Origin: Buddleja alternifolia
Lineage: Eukaryota; Streptophyta; Magnoliopsida; Lamiales; Scrophulariaceae
Direction of reading: 5' to 3'
NCBI GenBank assembly: GCA_019426215.1
Contig: CM033393.1
Location: 50,098,645-50,162,644, forward strand
DNA: 64,000 nucleotides
Below are positions 49,301 through 59,619 of this stretch, one piece after another. Positions within the stretch are counted from its first letter, which is position 1. The number at the start of each line of letters is the position of its first letter. The notes beneath the pieces are model-generated. The model saw nothing but the letters and a program-made list of their open reading frames with translations. It searched no databases and was not told the DNA's origin. Position numbers and translations under genes: made by a program.

Positions 49301-50431
49301 CGCTCCTCGTAAAACCCAATCAGAAAAATTTGCACAAGGTTGGGTATCTGTACATCAGCAACAATAACTCACGTTTATGCTAAGCAAAATACAGACCAAG
49401 TACATTATGCAAAAATGGGGAAATTTTCATTTATGATCTCGTAGGACTTCGCCCATTTCAGATTTAGTCTCATTGGAATTTTAATTGCACTTGTGGTCCA
49501 GCCATAAAAAATGGATGGCAAAAGGCGAGTGTCATACACGCACCCGTTATCTTAGAAAATAGGGGTAATTGCATAAAAACCCCGTGTGTTATTTCGAAAA
49601 TGCTAAAAACCCTCCTGTGTTAACGAAATAGGCTAATCACCCCATGTGTTCTTAAAAAGTGTGCAAAAAAGTCAAATTCCATTAAAAAACGAGCTCATTT
49701 TTCATTTTTTTCAGCTTTATTAACATGTTCATTTGTCATTTATATACTCTTCATACTTTATAAAAGGTAAATAGTGTTCATTCACCAAAAAATCACATAT
49801 TTTCTTCTATTATTTTAACAAAATTTGGCTTTTTTGCACACTTTTTAGGAATACAGGGGAGATTAGCCTATTTCCTTAATACATGATTTTTTTTTTAGCA
49901 TTTTCGAAATAACAAATGGGGTTTTATGCAATTATCCCTAGAAAATATAAAAAACGGTGAGTGCATGACACTCCTTTTTCCATCCATTTTTTGACGTTCA
50001 GGACCATAAGTGCAACCGAAATTCCAATAGCACTAAATCTGAAATGAATGGGCGAAGTCTTACGGGACCAAAAGCAAATTATTCCGCAAAAATCCCAGCT
50101 TTAGGAAAATTTTCAAGAATTCTTGAAGCAATAAATGAAGTATTACATTAACAAGAAACAATAGATTTAGCAAAAAATAATGAAGCATACCCTTTTGCAA
50201 GCGGAGATGGGATGATGAACCATAGGCTGACCAGCTAGAGGAAATAGAGGCTCTGGAGTATTAAATGAAAGTGGCCTAAATCGAGTCCCTGAAACACAAC
50301 AAAAAGTGTGATTACTGAACAAAAACTGTTTGATTACTGAAAAATTAGATATTTATTTTCAGAAAATTCGAACCTTTAGTGGGGCCACCGACCAAGATCA
50401 CGGCGACCACCTTCTCCTCCGTGCTCCCCAT
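46381..50431 (-). CDS. KJC1: KONJAC/GMPPA-like GDP-mannose pyrophosphorylase homologue
   Basis: A 415-residue nucleotidyltransferase-like protein. In Arabidopsis, KONJAC proteins stimulate the GDP-mannose pyrophosphorylase VTC1 and so feed glucomannan, N-glycan and ascorbate synthesis in the cytosol. Exons: 50431-50374, 50288-50191, 49347-49247, 49123-49045, 48733-48673, 48494-48448, 48316-48224, 48118-48028, 47849-47801, 47696-47580, 47490-47343, 47255-47163, 47089-47021, 46614-46572, 46481-46381; 1248 bases in frame. The nucleotide-binding start [19 protein letters not shown] is at about 9-27, [11 protein letters not shown] near 115, and [11 protein letters not shown] near 186. A left-handed beta-helix of hexapeptide repeats ([20 protein letters not shown]) begins near 298. 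It ends SVQEEIIL, as in relatives. Intron 2 is enlarged by two nested transposable elements. Confidence 0.95.
49417..50085. mobile_element. MITE-like inverted-repeat element hosting another MITE
   Basis: Arms of about 140 bases mirror each other: the left has ggacttcgcccatttcagat and the right its inverted match atctgaaatgaatgggcgaa, with ccataaaaaatggatgg and its mirror further in. Flanks carry gcaaaaat on both sides (49409-49416 and 50086-50093), an apparent 8-bp target duplication. Without the inner element it would be about 280 bases. It lies in intron 2 of the KONJAC-like gene. Confidence 0.8.
49562..49938. mobile_element. Mutator-like MITE, 377 bp, nested
   Basis: Starts ggggtaattgcataaaaacc and ends as the reverse complement of gggataattgcataaaaccc; arms of about 115 bases are inverted copies, sharing blocks such as tatttcgaaaatgctaaaa and aaataggctaatc. 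A perfect 9-bp target duplication tagaaaata flanks it (49553-49561 and 49939-49947). It was inserted into the element at 49417-50085, so it is the younger of the two. Confidence 0.92.
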
Positions 50432-51445
50432 TTGTATGAGTTAATAAAAGGTGAAAGCAAAATCGTTCCTTAAACCCTAAATGCAAGATTTCGGAATTTC
50501 AGTTACAGTAGAAAGATTCAATTTTGAATTGCGAGTTGCGATTCAGCTGTGAAATGTGTCGCTTTACTCTCTTTTTGCTAAATATATAAAAAGTTTTTAG
50601 CAGTTCACTCGTCCTCGTCGCTTATATGCAGTTTCTCCTTTCTCAATTGAATTACACCAACTACCTGTGTGACAGCAAATATTCATTTTGTATCATTTAG
50701 GATCTTGAATTATCAGACGAGACAAAATGGTTCATCAACTCGATTATTTATGGTCTTGCCGTGACTTGATTTTAGTTGATTATTTATGGTCTTGCCTGAC
50801 TTGATTTGAAGAATCATTATGTTTAATAGTTTAGGGGTCAAAATATAATAAAGTAAATAGTTTAGAGATAAAAGTGTATTTTTTTCATCTTAATTATTTG
50901 AAAAAATCGAAATAATAACCATATTTAATTGAAATAAATAATTTCAATTTCATTTATTTGATAATGAAATAAAATAATACTCGGTGAGGTTGATTAGCAA
51001 TGTGTTGTGCAGAAAAATAAAAAATATGGAGAGAGAGAGAGAGAGAGAGAGAATGATTGAAAAGAGAACCTTTTGTTTATGCTAAATGATTGAAAAGAGA
51101 ACTTAGAATTGTGAAATTTACGTCAACTCCCAAGATACATAATTCACTTGACAGGGCCATGTACACCAACTCAAGCCCTTATTCAATGCTATAATGAAAT
51201 ATTATTATTAGTTTAAAAGTTTGTTTAAATTATAAAAGTTGGGCAGAAATTTCATGATTCCTTAAAATAAACCAATTCAATATTATGGTTTCATGCACAA
51301 TATAAAACAAAATAATAAGTATAACAAAGGTAATACATAAAAACTGTTACGAAATATAATCAAGTTTTAATGCTTTAATACAGTTGTCATACATTTTCAA
51401 TCATGAATCAGATAGTAAGTCTTCTATTACAACACTTTCTCAGCT
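50432..51445. other. Upstream region of the KONJAC-like gene
   Basis: It should hold the promoter and leader of the minus-strand gene. A phrase of about 32 bases, with gattatttatggtcttgcc and tgacttgatttt, is duplicated at about 50742-50808. A GA microsatellite of about 12 repeats lies at 51028-51052. The stretch at about 50700-50860 belongs to the same dispersed family as 39660-39800. Confidence 0.5.
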
Positions 51446-51454
51446 TATAATTTA

Positions 51455-51708
51455 GGGTCAATTACAATAACACCCTCTCAATGATAGGGTAATTACACAA
51501 ACCTCCCCCTCAATGATTGAATACACACACCCCCATAGGAGGTTTATTTGTAAAGTTTACAGGGGTACAATTGTAAGAATTGTTACACACAGAAAGTGCA
51601 ATTATAAAAAATCTTTAACATGACGAAATGTGTTTGTAATTATCAATTTAGTGAGGAGAGGTATGTGTAATTACCCATCATTGAGGGGGGTGTGAGTGTA
51701 ATTATCCC
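51455..51708. mobile_element. Mutator-like MITE, 254 bp
   Basis: Starts gggtcaattacaataacacc and ends as the reverse complement of gggataattacactcacacc, with arms of roughly 55 bases sharing ctcaatgat and gggtaattacaca. A perfect 9-bp target duplication tataattta is present (51446-51454 and 51709-51717). It lies beyond the 3' end of the zinc transporter gene. Confidence 0.9.
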
Positions 51709-51717
51709 TATAATTTA

Positions 51718-52390
51718 ACTATCCGAGGGAAAAAAAAATGGATATGCTTTTGTGATCAGCTCCGTGCATACACAAGTTCAGGAGGATTTAGGGAGGAACA
51801 AACTAGGATGTATATATATAAACACACTCTTTGTGAATTCTGATATGTGTGTTGCTCTGCATAAGGTTCAATAATCTGTAAAGCTTGTACAAGTGACGCT
51901 ATTCATGAAAAAAGTTTGATCTGTGACTCATAGCTTCATTCCGGAAGAGCGCAGCTTGAAAGCCTGAAACAAAAGAAACAAAAGAACTCAATTGAGTTAT
52001 CAGGAAACATGTTGACCGCAAATACACTATATAAACTTGTATCCCACACTTGAGCTTATCATAGCATCTCACGAGACTCGTATAAAACTAAGTTGGTTAT
52101 TTCTGCATAAGCGTAAACGCCTTGATGCTTTTGGGGCAAGAATTGTTCTTGCTAGTTTATCATTTTAAGAAAATTACGTTCTATCAGCTTTCTGCTGAAA
52201 TGCTTCCTCAATGAAGTAAGAAAATAAAACGAGTGAACTAACTTTATGATACCAAGACAAAGCTATAGTGAAATATCCAACTTACCATAAAAATCTGCTT
52301 TTGAACGTCACGTTGTGTCCCCCATCAGATATGAAATATAATTTCGCCTCTGATATAGGCTACAGAAGGTTAGAGTTGATTTCCTCAATT
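51718..52390. other. 3' flank of the MTP12-like gene
   Basis: Probably contains the 3' untranslated region of the minus-strand zinc transporter. A splice-like caacttaccat near 52283 suggests an untranslated downstream exon, but this is unsure. No separate gene is seen. Confidence 0.4.
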
Positions 52391-55000
52391 TCAGTGGACA
52401 CATTCAATCTGTACTGTCAAATCCTTAATCCCAGCATCATGTAAAATGTGTGATACTTTTTTCTTTATGGAAGCCTTATCAGTGTCTGCTGAGACATGGA
52501 GATGGATGGTCCCCACAACTTCCGTGTTAGTGAAATTCCAGACGTGCATGCTTTGAACGCCAAACACTCCTTTCAGTTTTGTGACATCATTTAGAGCTTC
52601 CTTGAGATCATGCTCACACGATCTAGGGACTCTTTGCAGCAAGATTTCAGCAGAATTTCTGAGCAACGGGATAACGGATGACACGATTAGTGCAGAAATG
52701 AATATTGAGCAAGCGGGATCAGCAACGAGCCATCCCTTGTACTTGATTAATAGGGTCGAAATAACAACTCCAACGCTTCCCAATGTGTCCGCCAAGACAT
52801 GCAAGAAGATGCCTTGCATGTTGTGGTCAATGTGGTGATGGTGATGCTTCTTTTTTTCCTTTCTTTCCAAGAGACGGTCGCTAGGACTATGGTTATGCTC
52901 TTTTTGGTTAACGTGATCATGGTGGTGATGGTGGTCATGGAGGTCAACATGGTGGTGATGGTGGTCGTTCTGGTCGACGTGGTGGTGATGGTGGTCATTT
53001 TGATCAACGTGGTGGTGATGGTGGTCGTTTTGGTCAACATGGTGGTGATGGTGGTCGTTTTGGTCAACATGGTGGTGATGGTGGTTGTTCTGGTCAACAT
53101 GGTGGTGTTGGTGGTCGTTTTGGTCAACATGGTGGTGTTGGTGACTGTGTTGGTTAACATGGTGGTGATGGTGACTGTCATGATTCAAACAAGATTTCTC
53201 ATTGCAATCATGAACAACAGTTACGCTTTGATGATGCTTATCTTCAACTTTGTCATCATGCTTATGTAAATGATGATCATGGTCATGTGAATGTGAACAT
53301 GATGCAGATCCACCATGGGCATGATGATGCTCCTCATGAAAGAAGATCAGCCCAACCATATTCACAACCAACCCACCAATCGAAACCGCTAGGAGGCTAC
53401 TAGTAGAAATCTCTTGAGGGTCTAAAATCCGCTCAAACGACTCGAGTGTAATTAACGCTCCCACAAGAACCAGAAAAACAGCATTGACATAACCCGAGAG
53501 AACATCAAATCTCCCACGACCGTAGTTAAACTGACTATTAGCCGGCAAGCGTGAAATGTAAGACGCATACAAACCAATTGCCAGAGCAGCACAATCAAAC
53601 AACATATGACAGGCATCAGATATCAACCCAAGACTGTTACTCATGAAACCCGCAACAAATTCAACAACCATGTAAGCAGTATTGATCAACAAAAATAGAG
53701 CAATTTTGCGTGACTTCCTTTCGCTCAAAATGTGCCTAATAGGTTTCATCACTGCAGTACTAAACGATTCAGACGATTCGAAACCCAATTCAGGATAATC
53801 AAAATACAACGGATTCAATTCCCTCATCGAAATCCACAGCAAAAACCCACAAATCAGCAAACCCCACAATGAAAGCTCCGGAAAATAAAACAACTCCAAA
53901 ATAAGAGTACACACAAAGGTCACAAAAAACTCCCTTTGAAAATCTTTCGAAGCAGCTACTTTCTCATCAGTGTAATTCTCACTCAAAAGCACACCAAAAA
54001 CTACAGTATTCGCCAATGGCCAGCCAAGGCTCGAAACGGATATGCTATCGCCTTCAGCTTCAAACACAAACATGCTAACAACAGCTGGTATGAAAAGTGC
54101 AACCGTGGTGAAAAACAATGTGATCAAACGAATCCGTTTTTGACCCAATTCTCGAATATCGCCCCAGTTCCATAAAACCCTCTCATAACACCCCAAAAAC
54201 CCTGATAAAAAAGGCAGCAGCATTGGCCAAATCCTTAAACAATTCACACTAGGAAACACTAAAAACCCTTTATTGCTGCTAATATTCATATGTGACAAAG
54301 GAAAGCATTCAATTCGATCCCAGCTAACAGACAACAAAAGCAACCCAGAAAACAGTGCAATAAACCCACGCACCTTAGATGATCCAATCACATTTCGATT
54401 AGTAAAGATTCGATTTTTACCTTCTGCCAGAAAACGCGCAGCTAAATTTCCAGATAATTCAGCTAAAATCATTGCGGCCGCGCCGCAATACCTTAACGCC
54501 TGGAATCTTAATAGAAAAACAATGGCGAGGAGGAGGGATTTAGCGACGAGGAGTTTGTGCTGGGATTGAGTGATTGAATTGAGAGAAAAAATTGGGGGTT
54601 TAGATTTTTGGTAAGAAGAAGAATTATTAGTGAAAAAGGAGGCGAAGAGAGAGAAGGAGAGGGTGAGCATGAAGGAGAGGAGAGAGACGAGGAAAGAGAA
54701 AGGGAAGATGGAGAAGGACGGAGGGGAGGCGCGTAGGAAAGGGAGGAGAGAGTAGAGGGAGCGGAGGGAGAAGAGGAGGAGGAGGAGGAAGGAGAAGGAT
54801 GACGTGGCGGCGGCGGTGGTGGAGGATTTGGAGATGGAGAGGCGGTGTTTGGAGGGGGTTGGGGTGGGGGTAGTTGGGGGGTAGGGGAATAGAGGGTAGG
54901 AGGGGCGGGGGGTCGAGGTGGCGGCGGCGGTAGGGATGGTGGTGCGTGGGGGGAGAGAGATGCGATTAGGGCGGTGATGGTGGTGGTGGTGGTCGGCCAT
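52391..55000 (-). CDS. MTP12: MTP12/ZnT5-like zinc transporter of the CDF family
   Basis: An 869-residue intronless cation diffusion facilitator. In Arabidopsis the long MTP12 protein forms a heterodimer with MTP5 and moves zinc into the Golgi. It starts MADHHHHHHRPNR. A long extra membrane region (about residues 75-400, many hydrophobic segments) precedes the CDF core, as in ZnT5-type proteins. The core begins near 430 (KIALFLLINTAYMVVEFVAG). The intramembrane zinc-site motifs are DACHMLFD near 465 and HVLADTLG near 734. Between them, residues about 555-720 form a histidine loop with decapeptide repeats. A cytosolic C-terminal domain ends IKDLTVQIECVH. It is longer than I recall for Arabidopsis MTP12, largely because of the expanded loop. 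Confidence 0.93.
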   Translation of the reverse strand: MADHHHHHHRPNRISLPPRTTIPTAAATSTPRPSYPLFPYPPTTPTPTPSKHRLSISKSSTTAAATSSFSFLLLLLFSLRSLYSLLPFLRASPPSFSIFPFSFLVSLLSFMLTLSFSLFASFFTNNSSSYQKSKPPIFSLNSITQSQHKLLVAKSLLLAIVFLLRFQALRYCGAAAMILAELSGNLAARFLAEGKNRIFTNRNVIGSSKVRGFIALFSGLLLLSVSWDRIECFPLSHMNISSNKGFLVFPSVNCLRIWPMLLPFLSGFLGCYERVLWNWGDIRELGQKRIRLITLFFTTVALFIPAVVSMFVFEAEGDSISVSSLGWPLANTVVFGVLLSENYTDEKVAASKDFQREFFVTFVCTLILELFYFPELSLWGLLICGFLLWISMRELNPLYFDYPELGFESSESFSTAVMKPIRHILSERKSRKIALFLLINTAYMVVEFVAGFMSNSLGLISDACHMLFDCAALAIGLYASYISRLPANSQFNYGRGRFDVLSGYVNAVFLVLVGALITLESFERILDPQEISTSSLLAVSIGGLVVNMVGLIFFHEEHHHAHGGSASCSHSHDHDHHLHKHDDKVEDKHHQSVTVVHDCNEKSCLNHDSHHHHHVNQHSHQHHHVDQNDHQHHHVDQNNHHHHHVDQNDHHHHHVDQNDHHHHHVDQNDHHHHHVDQNDHHHHHVDLHDHHHHHDHVNQKEHNHSPSDRLLERKEKKKHHHHHIDHNMQGIFLHVLADTLGSVGVVISTLLIKYKGWLVADPACSIFISALIVSSVIPLLRNSAEILLQRVPRSCEHDLKEALNDVTKLKGVFGVQSMHVWNFTNTEVVGTIHLHVSADTDKASIKKKVSHILHDAGIKDLTVQIECVH
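52910..53185 (-). repeat. 30-bp minisatellite coding the His-rich loop
   Basis: About eight in-frame 30-base units code the decapeptide HVDQNDHHHH and variants (HVNQHSHQHH, HVDQNDHQHH, HVDQNNHHHH, HVDLHDHHHH). The four central copies are identical at protein level, with changes towards both ends, the pattern of recent expansion by slippage or unequal crossover. Since 30 is a multiple of three, copy-number change keeps the frame. Confidence 0.95.
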
Positions 55001-55223
55001 AGTCGCCGGAATGTGTGTTTTGAGTGATTGAGAAGAGTGGACTGACTGTGATTGGAGATCGGTTAAGTCTATGCTTGAATGAATAGGAAAAATTGTTCGT
55101 TTGAAAAGCCCAACTTGAACGGCCGTTTGACCAAAAAACAGGAAAGAAAAATGGATAGCTAATGAAATTCTATTAATCTATGGGTATTAGATTTTTTGAA
55201 TAGAGCTGGTGGTCTTAATATAT

Positions 55224-55394
55224 ATATATACTTTTTTTCCAGGGGTGTCCGGGCCAATTTTCGCGCATCTTGACTAATCCCCGTTCGCGGTGCATGGCTG
55301 CCGCCGGCTAAACATTATTTTGACAACGTTGGGAATAGATCCTGAGAGCACACCAAGTCGACCCCAAGTTATCCCAATGGTAGTCTTATACCAC
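55224..55394 (-). mobile_element. SINE-like retroposon, second copy
   Basis: A perfect 15-bp target duplication, gtggtcttaatatat, flanks it (55209-55223 and 55395-55409). A T run at the left (cttttttt) marks an A tail on the minus strand. The body (cctgagagcacacca, aacattattttgacaac, gggccaatttt) matches the copy split by the Copia element. It lacks about 35 bases present at the far end of that copy, so it is 5' truncated. Confidence 0.85.
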
Positions 55395-55409
55395 GTGGTC
55401 TTAATATAT

Positions 55410-56129
55410 TCTTCTAAGAAAAAGGTCTAACTATCAAGGGTCTGTACGGTTGTGTTTTCGAAAATGAATTTTGAGTTTTTATTAGAGAATGTGTATTACA
55501 AAAATTCGTGTGAAAATATTAATTTTTTTTTGTTTGTTTGGATGTGTTTTTGAAAAATGTTTGGAAATTGTGTAGATGTGATATAAAGTTGATTGAATTG
55601 GTTATATATATGTAATGACGATAGGAGAAAAAATTAAAATAATATTTTATTTATGATAAAGTAAGAAAAATAATGTGTTGAATATTTGAATTATGTAATT
55701 AATGAAAAAAGAGAATGTAGTGATTGAAATGATGAAATAATGAGTAGTTATATAGGGGAATGTGTAGTAGGATTTAAAATTTGAATATTTTCTGTAGAAT
55801 TTACCTTGGAGTGTGTATTTTCATTTTCTGGTGTTCCAATAAATGAAAATACATTCAAAATATCTAACCATAGAAAGCCTAAATTTTATTTTTTTGTTTC
55901 TCAAGGTATCCCCACAGCCGATCGCCGAGAGACTAATCTCTCGCCCTACTGTCAACGCACTAAGCGATAGGGGGTTGGCCAAGGAGTTTTTTCCATTCTA
56001 AATATTAAATTTGTTTGACTATATAATTGTATCTTAACTTTGCCTGTAACAAGCTGATTATCAATGGTTGAATTGAATTGGTAATTGTTTTGACCGAATT
56101 GTCTAACCCACTTGATACGTGCAAATTCC
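55410..56129. other. Intergenic, with a third SINE-like fragment
   Basis: At about 55885-55990 a T run leads into caaggtatccccacagccga and gagactaatc, a layout like the tail end of the two SINE-like copies (ggtatcccaccgaatgtc, gattaatccc). It is probably a related fragment. The rest is AT-rich without a gene. Confidence 0.4.
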
Positions 56130-56334
56130 TTTTTTTTTTTTCATTGTAGACAAAAGGGATACTCAAACTTGATAAATTCGGGGCAATGGTTTTTTTAATT
56201 TGGGGTACACGGACCCTCTAAAATTCTTAATAACGAGAGAAAAGTCACAATTTGTGACAACTTTGAATCGAATCCAGGATTTTTCACATGAACGTGGAAG
56301 CTGATACCGTTAAACTAACAAGTCTTGGGTGTAG
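56130..56334 (-). mobile_element. SINE-like retroposon
   Basis: A run of 12 T at the left marks a minus-strand A tail. Near the right end, the minus strand holds a box A-like ttagtttaacgg and a box B-like ggattcgattc about 50 bases apart. The 7 bases aaattcc occur at both borders, a short possible target duplication. A fragment near 28316 is related. Confidence 0.6.
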
Positions 56335-57818
56335 AAATTCCATTTTTAAGAAATTCAAAAGCAGATATTCTCAAGCTTGTGGGCTTCATAGAGCCCGTTA
56401 CTTATGGACTGATTATCAAAATAAGTTTTTGCTTTGTGGACTTTACTTCAACGGGTTCCATAAATTCCTCAGATGTATAGCTTTACCAAGGACTTCAGCC
56501 CTGTCTATTTTTATATTGGGCTCTATTCAGCTCTAAAATCCAGCCCAACATATGCCTGGACTTCAGCCCTGTCTGTTATAATGGGTGGCCCATATTTGGT
56601 CAGATAACTTAAAAGGAATATCTGCCGAAATATGGCCACTGTCTGTTATAAAGGGCCGCCACATATGCTGCCCACACACAAACTCTCTATACACTTCTTT
56701 CCACACACACCCTGCACAAACAACCACACCCTGCACACGCAATTACACCATGCACGCACACACTCAGCACACAAAAACACACTCTATATATACATGTAAT
56801 CATGTATATATATAGATATTATAGATATACGTGCTCATTATTCTATAAATTAGATATACATGCATGCTCATAAATAATATATAAAAACCGCACACACACA
56901 CATGTATATATATATATATATATATACTTATAGTTCTGTAGACATGATTATGCACTGTGCACATACATAAAAGGGACATAAAGAATCACCACCAATATCA
57001 CCAATTGCGTATAACATATAGTGTCTTTGCTAGCGTTAATGGAATCGTCAAAAAGAGAAGTGATTTCCTTGTCACGGAAGCACCTGATAAAAAAAAATGA
57101 ACCCAAAATGTCGTACTCAATATAAAGCTGACGTGGGAAAGTAAATGCGAATGGCGTGATATTTCGAAGAATGCTAACTTGGAAGTATATTATCTCCTCT
57201 TTTGTTATAGTTATCATTATGACAACATTTTTATGCCATGCATTCATCCAACTCTGAACGCACCATTTTTGCCTTTTTAAAGCTATACAAATAGAGTTTC
57301 TCCGAAATATCCTGTCCACGAGTTCCGTTTAGAAATCAAATAAATTGTAATTGTCACGTAACTGATCATATACACTCTATATATAAAGCATGACTACTCA
57401 CCAAATACGTGCAATAACACTTCTTATTGATTAGTTAATCAGTTTGTCTAAATTAGGTCCGAATTAGAATTTTTATAAAAATATTTGAACGAAGATAAAA
57501 CAAATTATTGTAGTGAGCCATGTATATATATATATATATATATATAAATATATACATGTATATAGGGACGGAGCCAGTGGGCAGGTGGTGGAAACTGCCC
57601 CTCAACTTTGATAAATTAGATTTTTTACCCTATAAATTCTGAAATTTAAAATCCACACCCCCCCCCAAAAGTCTAAATTTTTTCACTTTTACCCCCTTTG
57701 TTTTGTATTCGCCCCGCAAACCTAAATTCCTGGCTCAGTTCATATATATATATATCAATGTATGTATGCACGAGATAAGTGTGAGTATCCATAAGCAAGA
57801 CTCAATAAGACACAAAAT
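56335..57818. other. Intergenic, repeats and microsatellites only
   Basis: The phrase ggacttcagccctgtct occurs twice (about 56490 and 56560). An AC-rich stretch and TA runs lie near 56700-56930 and 57520-57546. A 123-codon minus-strand frame (56948-57319) shows no recognised domain, and I do not accept it as a gene. Confidence 0.4.
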
Positions 57819-58208
57819 GGGAAAAATTATTTTTTTAGTCCATTAACTTGGTCTCCCTTGCATTTTAGTAGTCCTTTAAGTTGACACATTACAAAATTGG
57901 TCCGTTATCTTTGGACTTTTTGTAATTTTAGTTCTTTTGTGCTTATAAAATTGGTAAATTTAGTCTGTGGCATAGTCCCCCTCAAAATGATATCCGGAAG
58001 ACGATCTAATAAAAATGAGGACTTGGAATATCCAGTGATAGGCGGTCAAGCAAAGGTATGCAACGGATTAAATTTACCAATTTTATAAGCACAAAAGGAC
58101 TAAACTTACAAAAAGTCCAAAGATAACGGACCAATTTTGTAATGCGTCAACTTAAAGGACAAAAGCGCAATGGAGGCCAAGTTAACTGACTAAAAATATA
58201 ATTTTCTC
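57819..58208. mobile_element. Long-armed inverted-repeat element (MITE), 390 bp
   Basis: Arms of about 140 bases are near-perfect inverted copies: the block acaaaattggtccgttatct and the next 15 bases, and cttataaaattggtaaattta split over two runs, are present on both sides. The loop is about 100 bases. The flanks do not give a clear target duplication, so the superfamily is open. A transcript across it would fold into a long hairpin. Confidence 0.8.
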
Positions 58209-58551
58209 ATTTAAAATGTAATGGACGTACGTAATTGGAGAAAGAAATGGATACAGAGCCGGATCCATAAATCATATATATGAGTTCACTAAAAATCAAT
58301 ATTATTAATTTATTATACCAAAATTAATATCCCAACGCATACAAACACTGGGGTGGATTTAGAAAGAAAATAAACTGTTGATTTCTCCAAATCTTAATTT
58401 TGATAATCAGGATTTCTTACTCATTTTGCATGCACCAAATCCATTAATCATGATGATTCCCTTACCATATTAATTTCAATATTAAATCCTTTCTTATATG
58501 ATCTGATCATCATAACTACAGTACGTACTATAAAACTACAAGCAAATAAAT

Positions 58552-58917
58552 GGGATAATTGTATAAGATCCGTATGTAATAAGCGAAACCTGGGCCAAAC
58601 TATCCTGTGTTACGTTTTTTGCGTAGCGCTCCTTTGTGTTCTATTTTATTCTGCATACTCTTTTTTTTTTTTTTGGTGTTTTTATCCATCATCAATGTAC
58701 TAGATCCTATCCAAATTGAATTATTTATCTATTAGAAACATGTAGGGGGCAAAAATGCATTTGGATTGGTATTTATGATGGAAAAAAAATCAAAAAAAAA
58801 AAGGGAGAGTATGAAGAATAAAATAGAATATAAGGGAACGCTACCCAAAAAATATAACACATAATAATTTGGAGCAGGTTTCACTTATCATAGAGATCTT
58901 AATTATGCAATTATCCC
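58552..58917. mobile_element. Mutator-like MITE, 366 bp
   Basis: Starts gggataattgtataagatcc and ends as the reverse complement of gggataattgcataattaag. Arms of about 115 bases share agcgaaacctg-like, tgtgttac and ttctattttattct blocks. A perfect 9-bp target duplication caaataaat is present (58543-58551 and 58918-58926). It lies about 700 bases upstream of the NPF start codon. Confidence 0.92.
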
Positions 58918-58926
58918 CAAATAAAT

Positions 58927-59257
58927 TGATTGATATGGTTCCCAATAATTTTGAGGTACATATAGAACCTTTCCAATGTACATTCCACGTAAGCATATGC
59001 AGTTTCAAGATTTTGTGTCCTAATACCTGGCAATTTCTGGGAGCCAAACACCGTATTGCTGGACATATGTCCATACTATGGCTTTGTCTTTCCATATTCA
59101 ACTTTTCTTTTTGTAATAATTTAATAAATAAATGTCATAGATAATATATAATATTATTTATAATAATAATCAGAAGATAAAACCCTTTTTGCATCACTTG
59201 CATGTTAAGTATATATAGCCTCCTCATACTCTATAATTAAATTTACTATAATGGACA

Positions 59258-59289
<32 letters not shown>

Positions 59290-59619
59290 GCACACACACA
59301 TATATATATATATATATCCTAGGAGGATTTCATTTGTGACTGTCTAGTGTCCCATTAAATCCCTTGTTGGAGTTTAAAACAGAATACACGGTAGTAGACA
59401 AAAAGAAGTGGAATTAATTCTTCTTTTATTTTGTCTAAATAAAGTGACTGAGACTTTGAGGGTTATATCATTAGAGCAACACAAAACGTTTCCATATTCA
59501 TCAAATATTTTACAAAATCAACGTAGAATTTATTTTCTCTTTCACATCGCCTCATTGATCCCTCCTTTATATATTTATTGTCCATCTTCAATTCACTTTT
59601 GGTACTGTATTTTTCTGTC
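58927..59619. other. Upstream region of the NPF gene
   Basis: It should hold the promoter and leader. A TA run followed by CA then TA repeats lies at about 59252-59317. No defined regulatory site was recognised. Confidence 0.4.

Noticed and set aside
52799..53269. 156-codon plus-strand frame rich in Val and Met, overlapping the zinc transporter
   Set aside because: It is the antisense reading of the His-coding minisatellite. Tandem units of 30 bases keep several frames open at once, so its length is an artefact.
56948..57319. 123-codon minus-strand frame
   Set aside because: No known domain, no repeat match, and base composition like the flanks. A gene here cannot be supported without transcripts.
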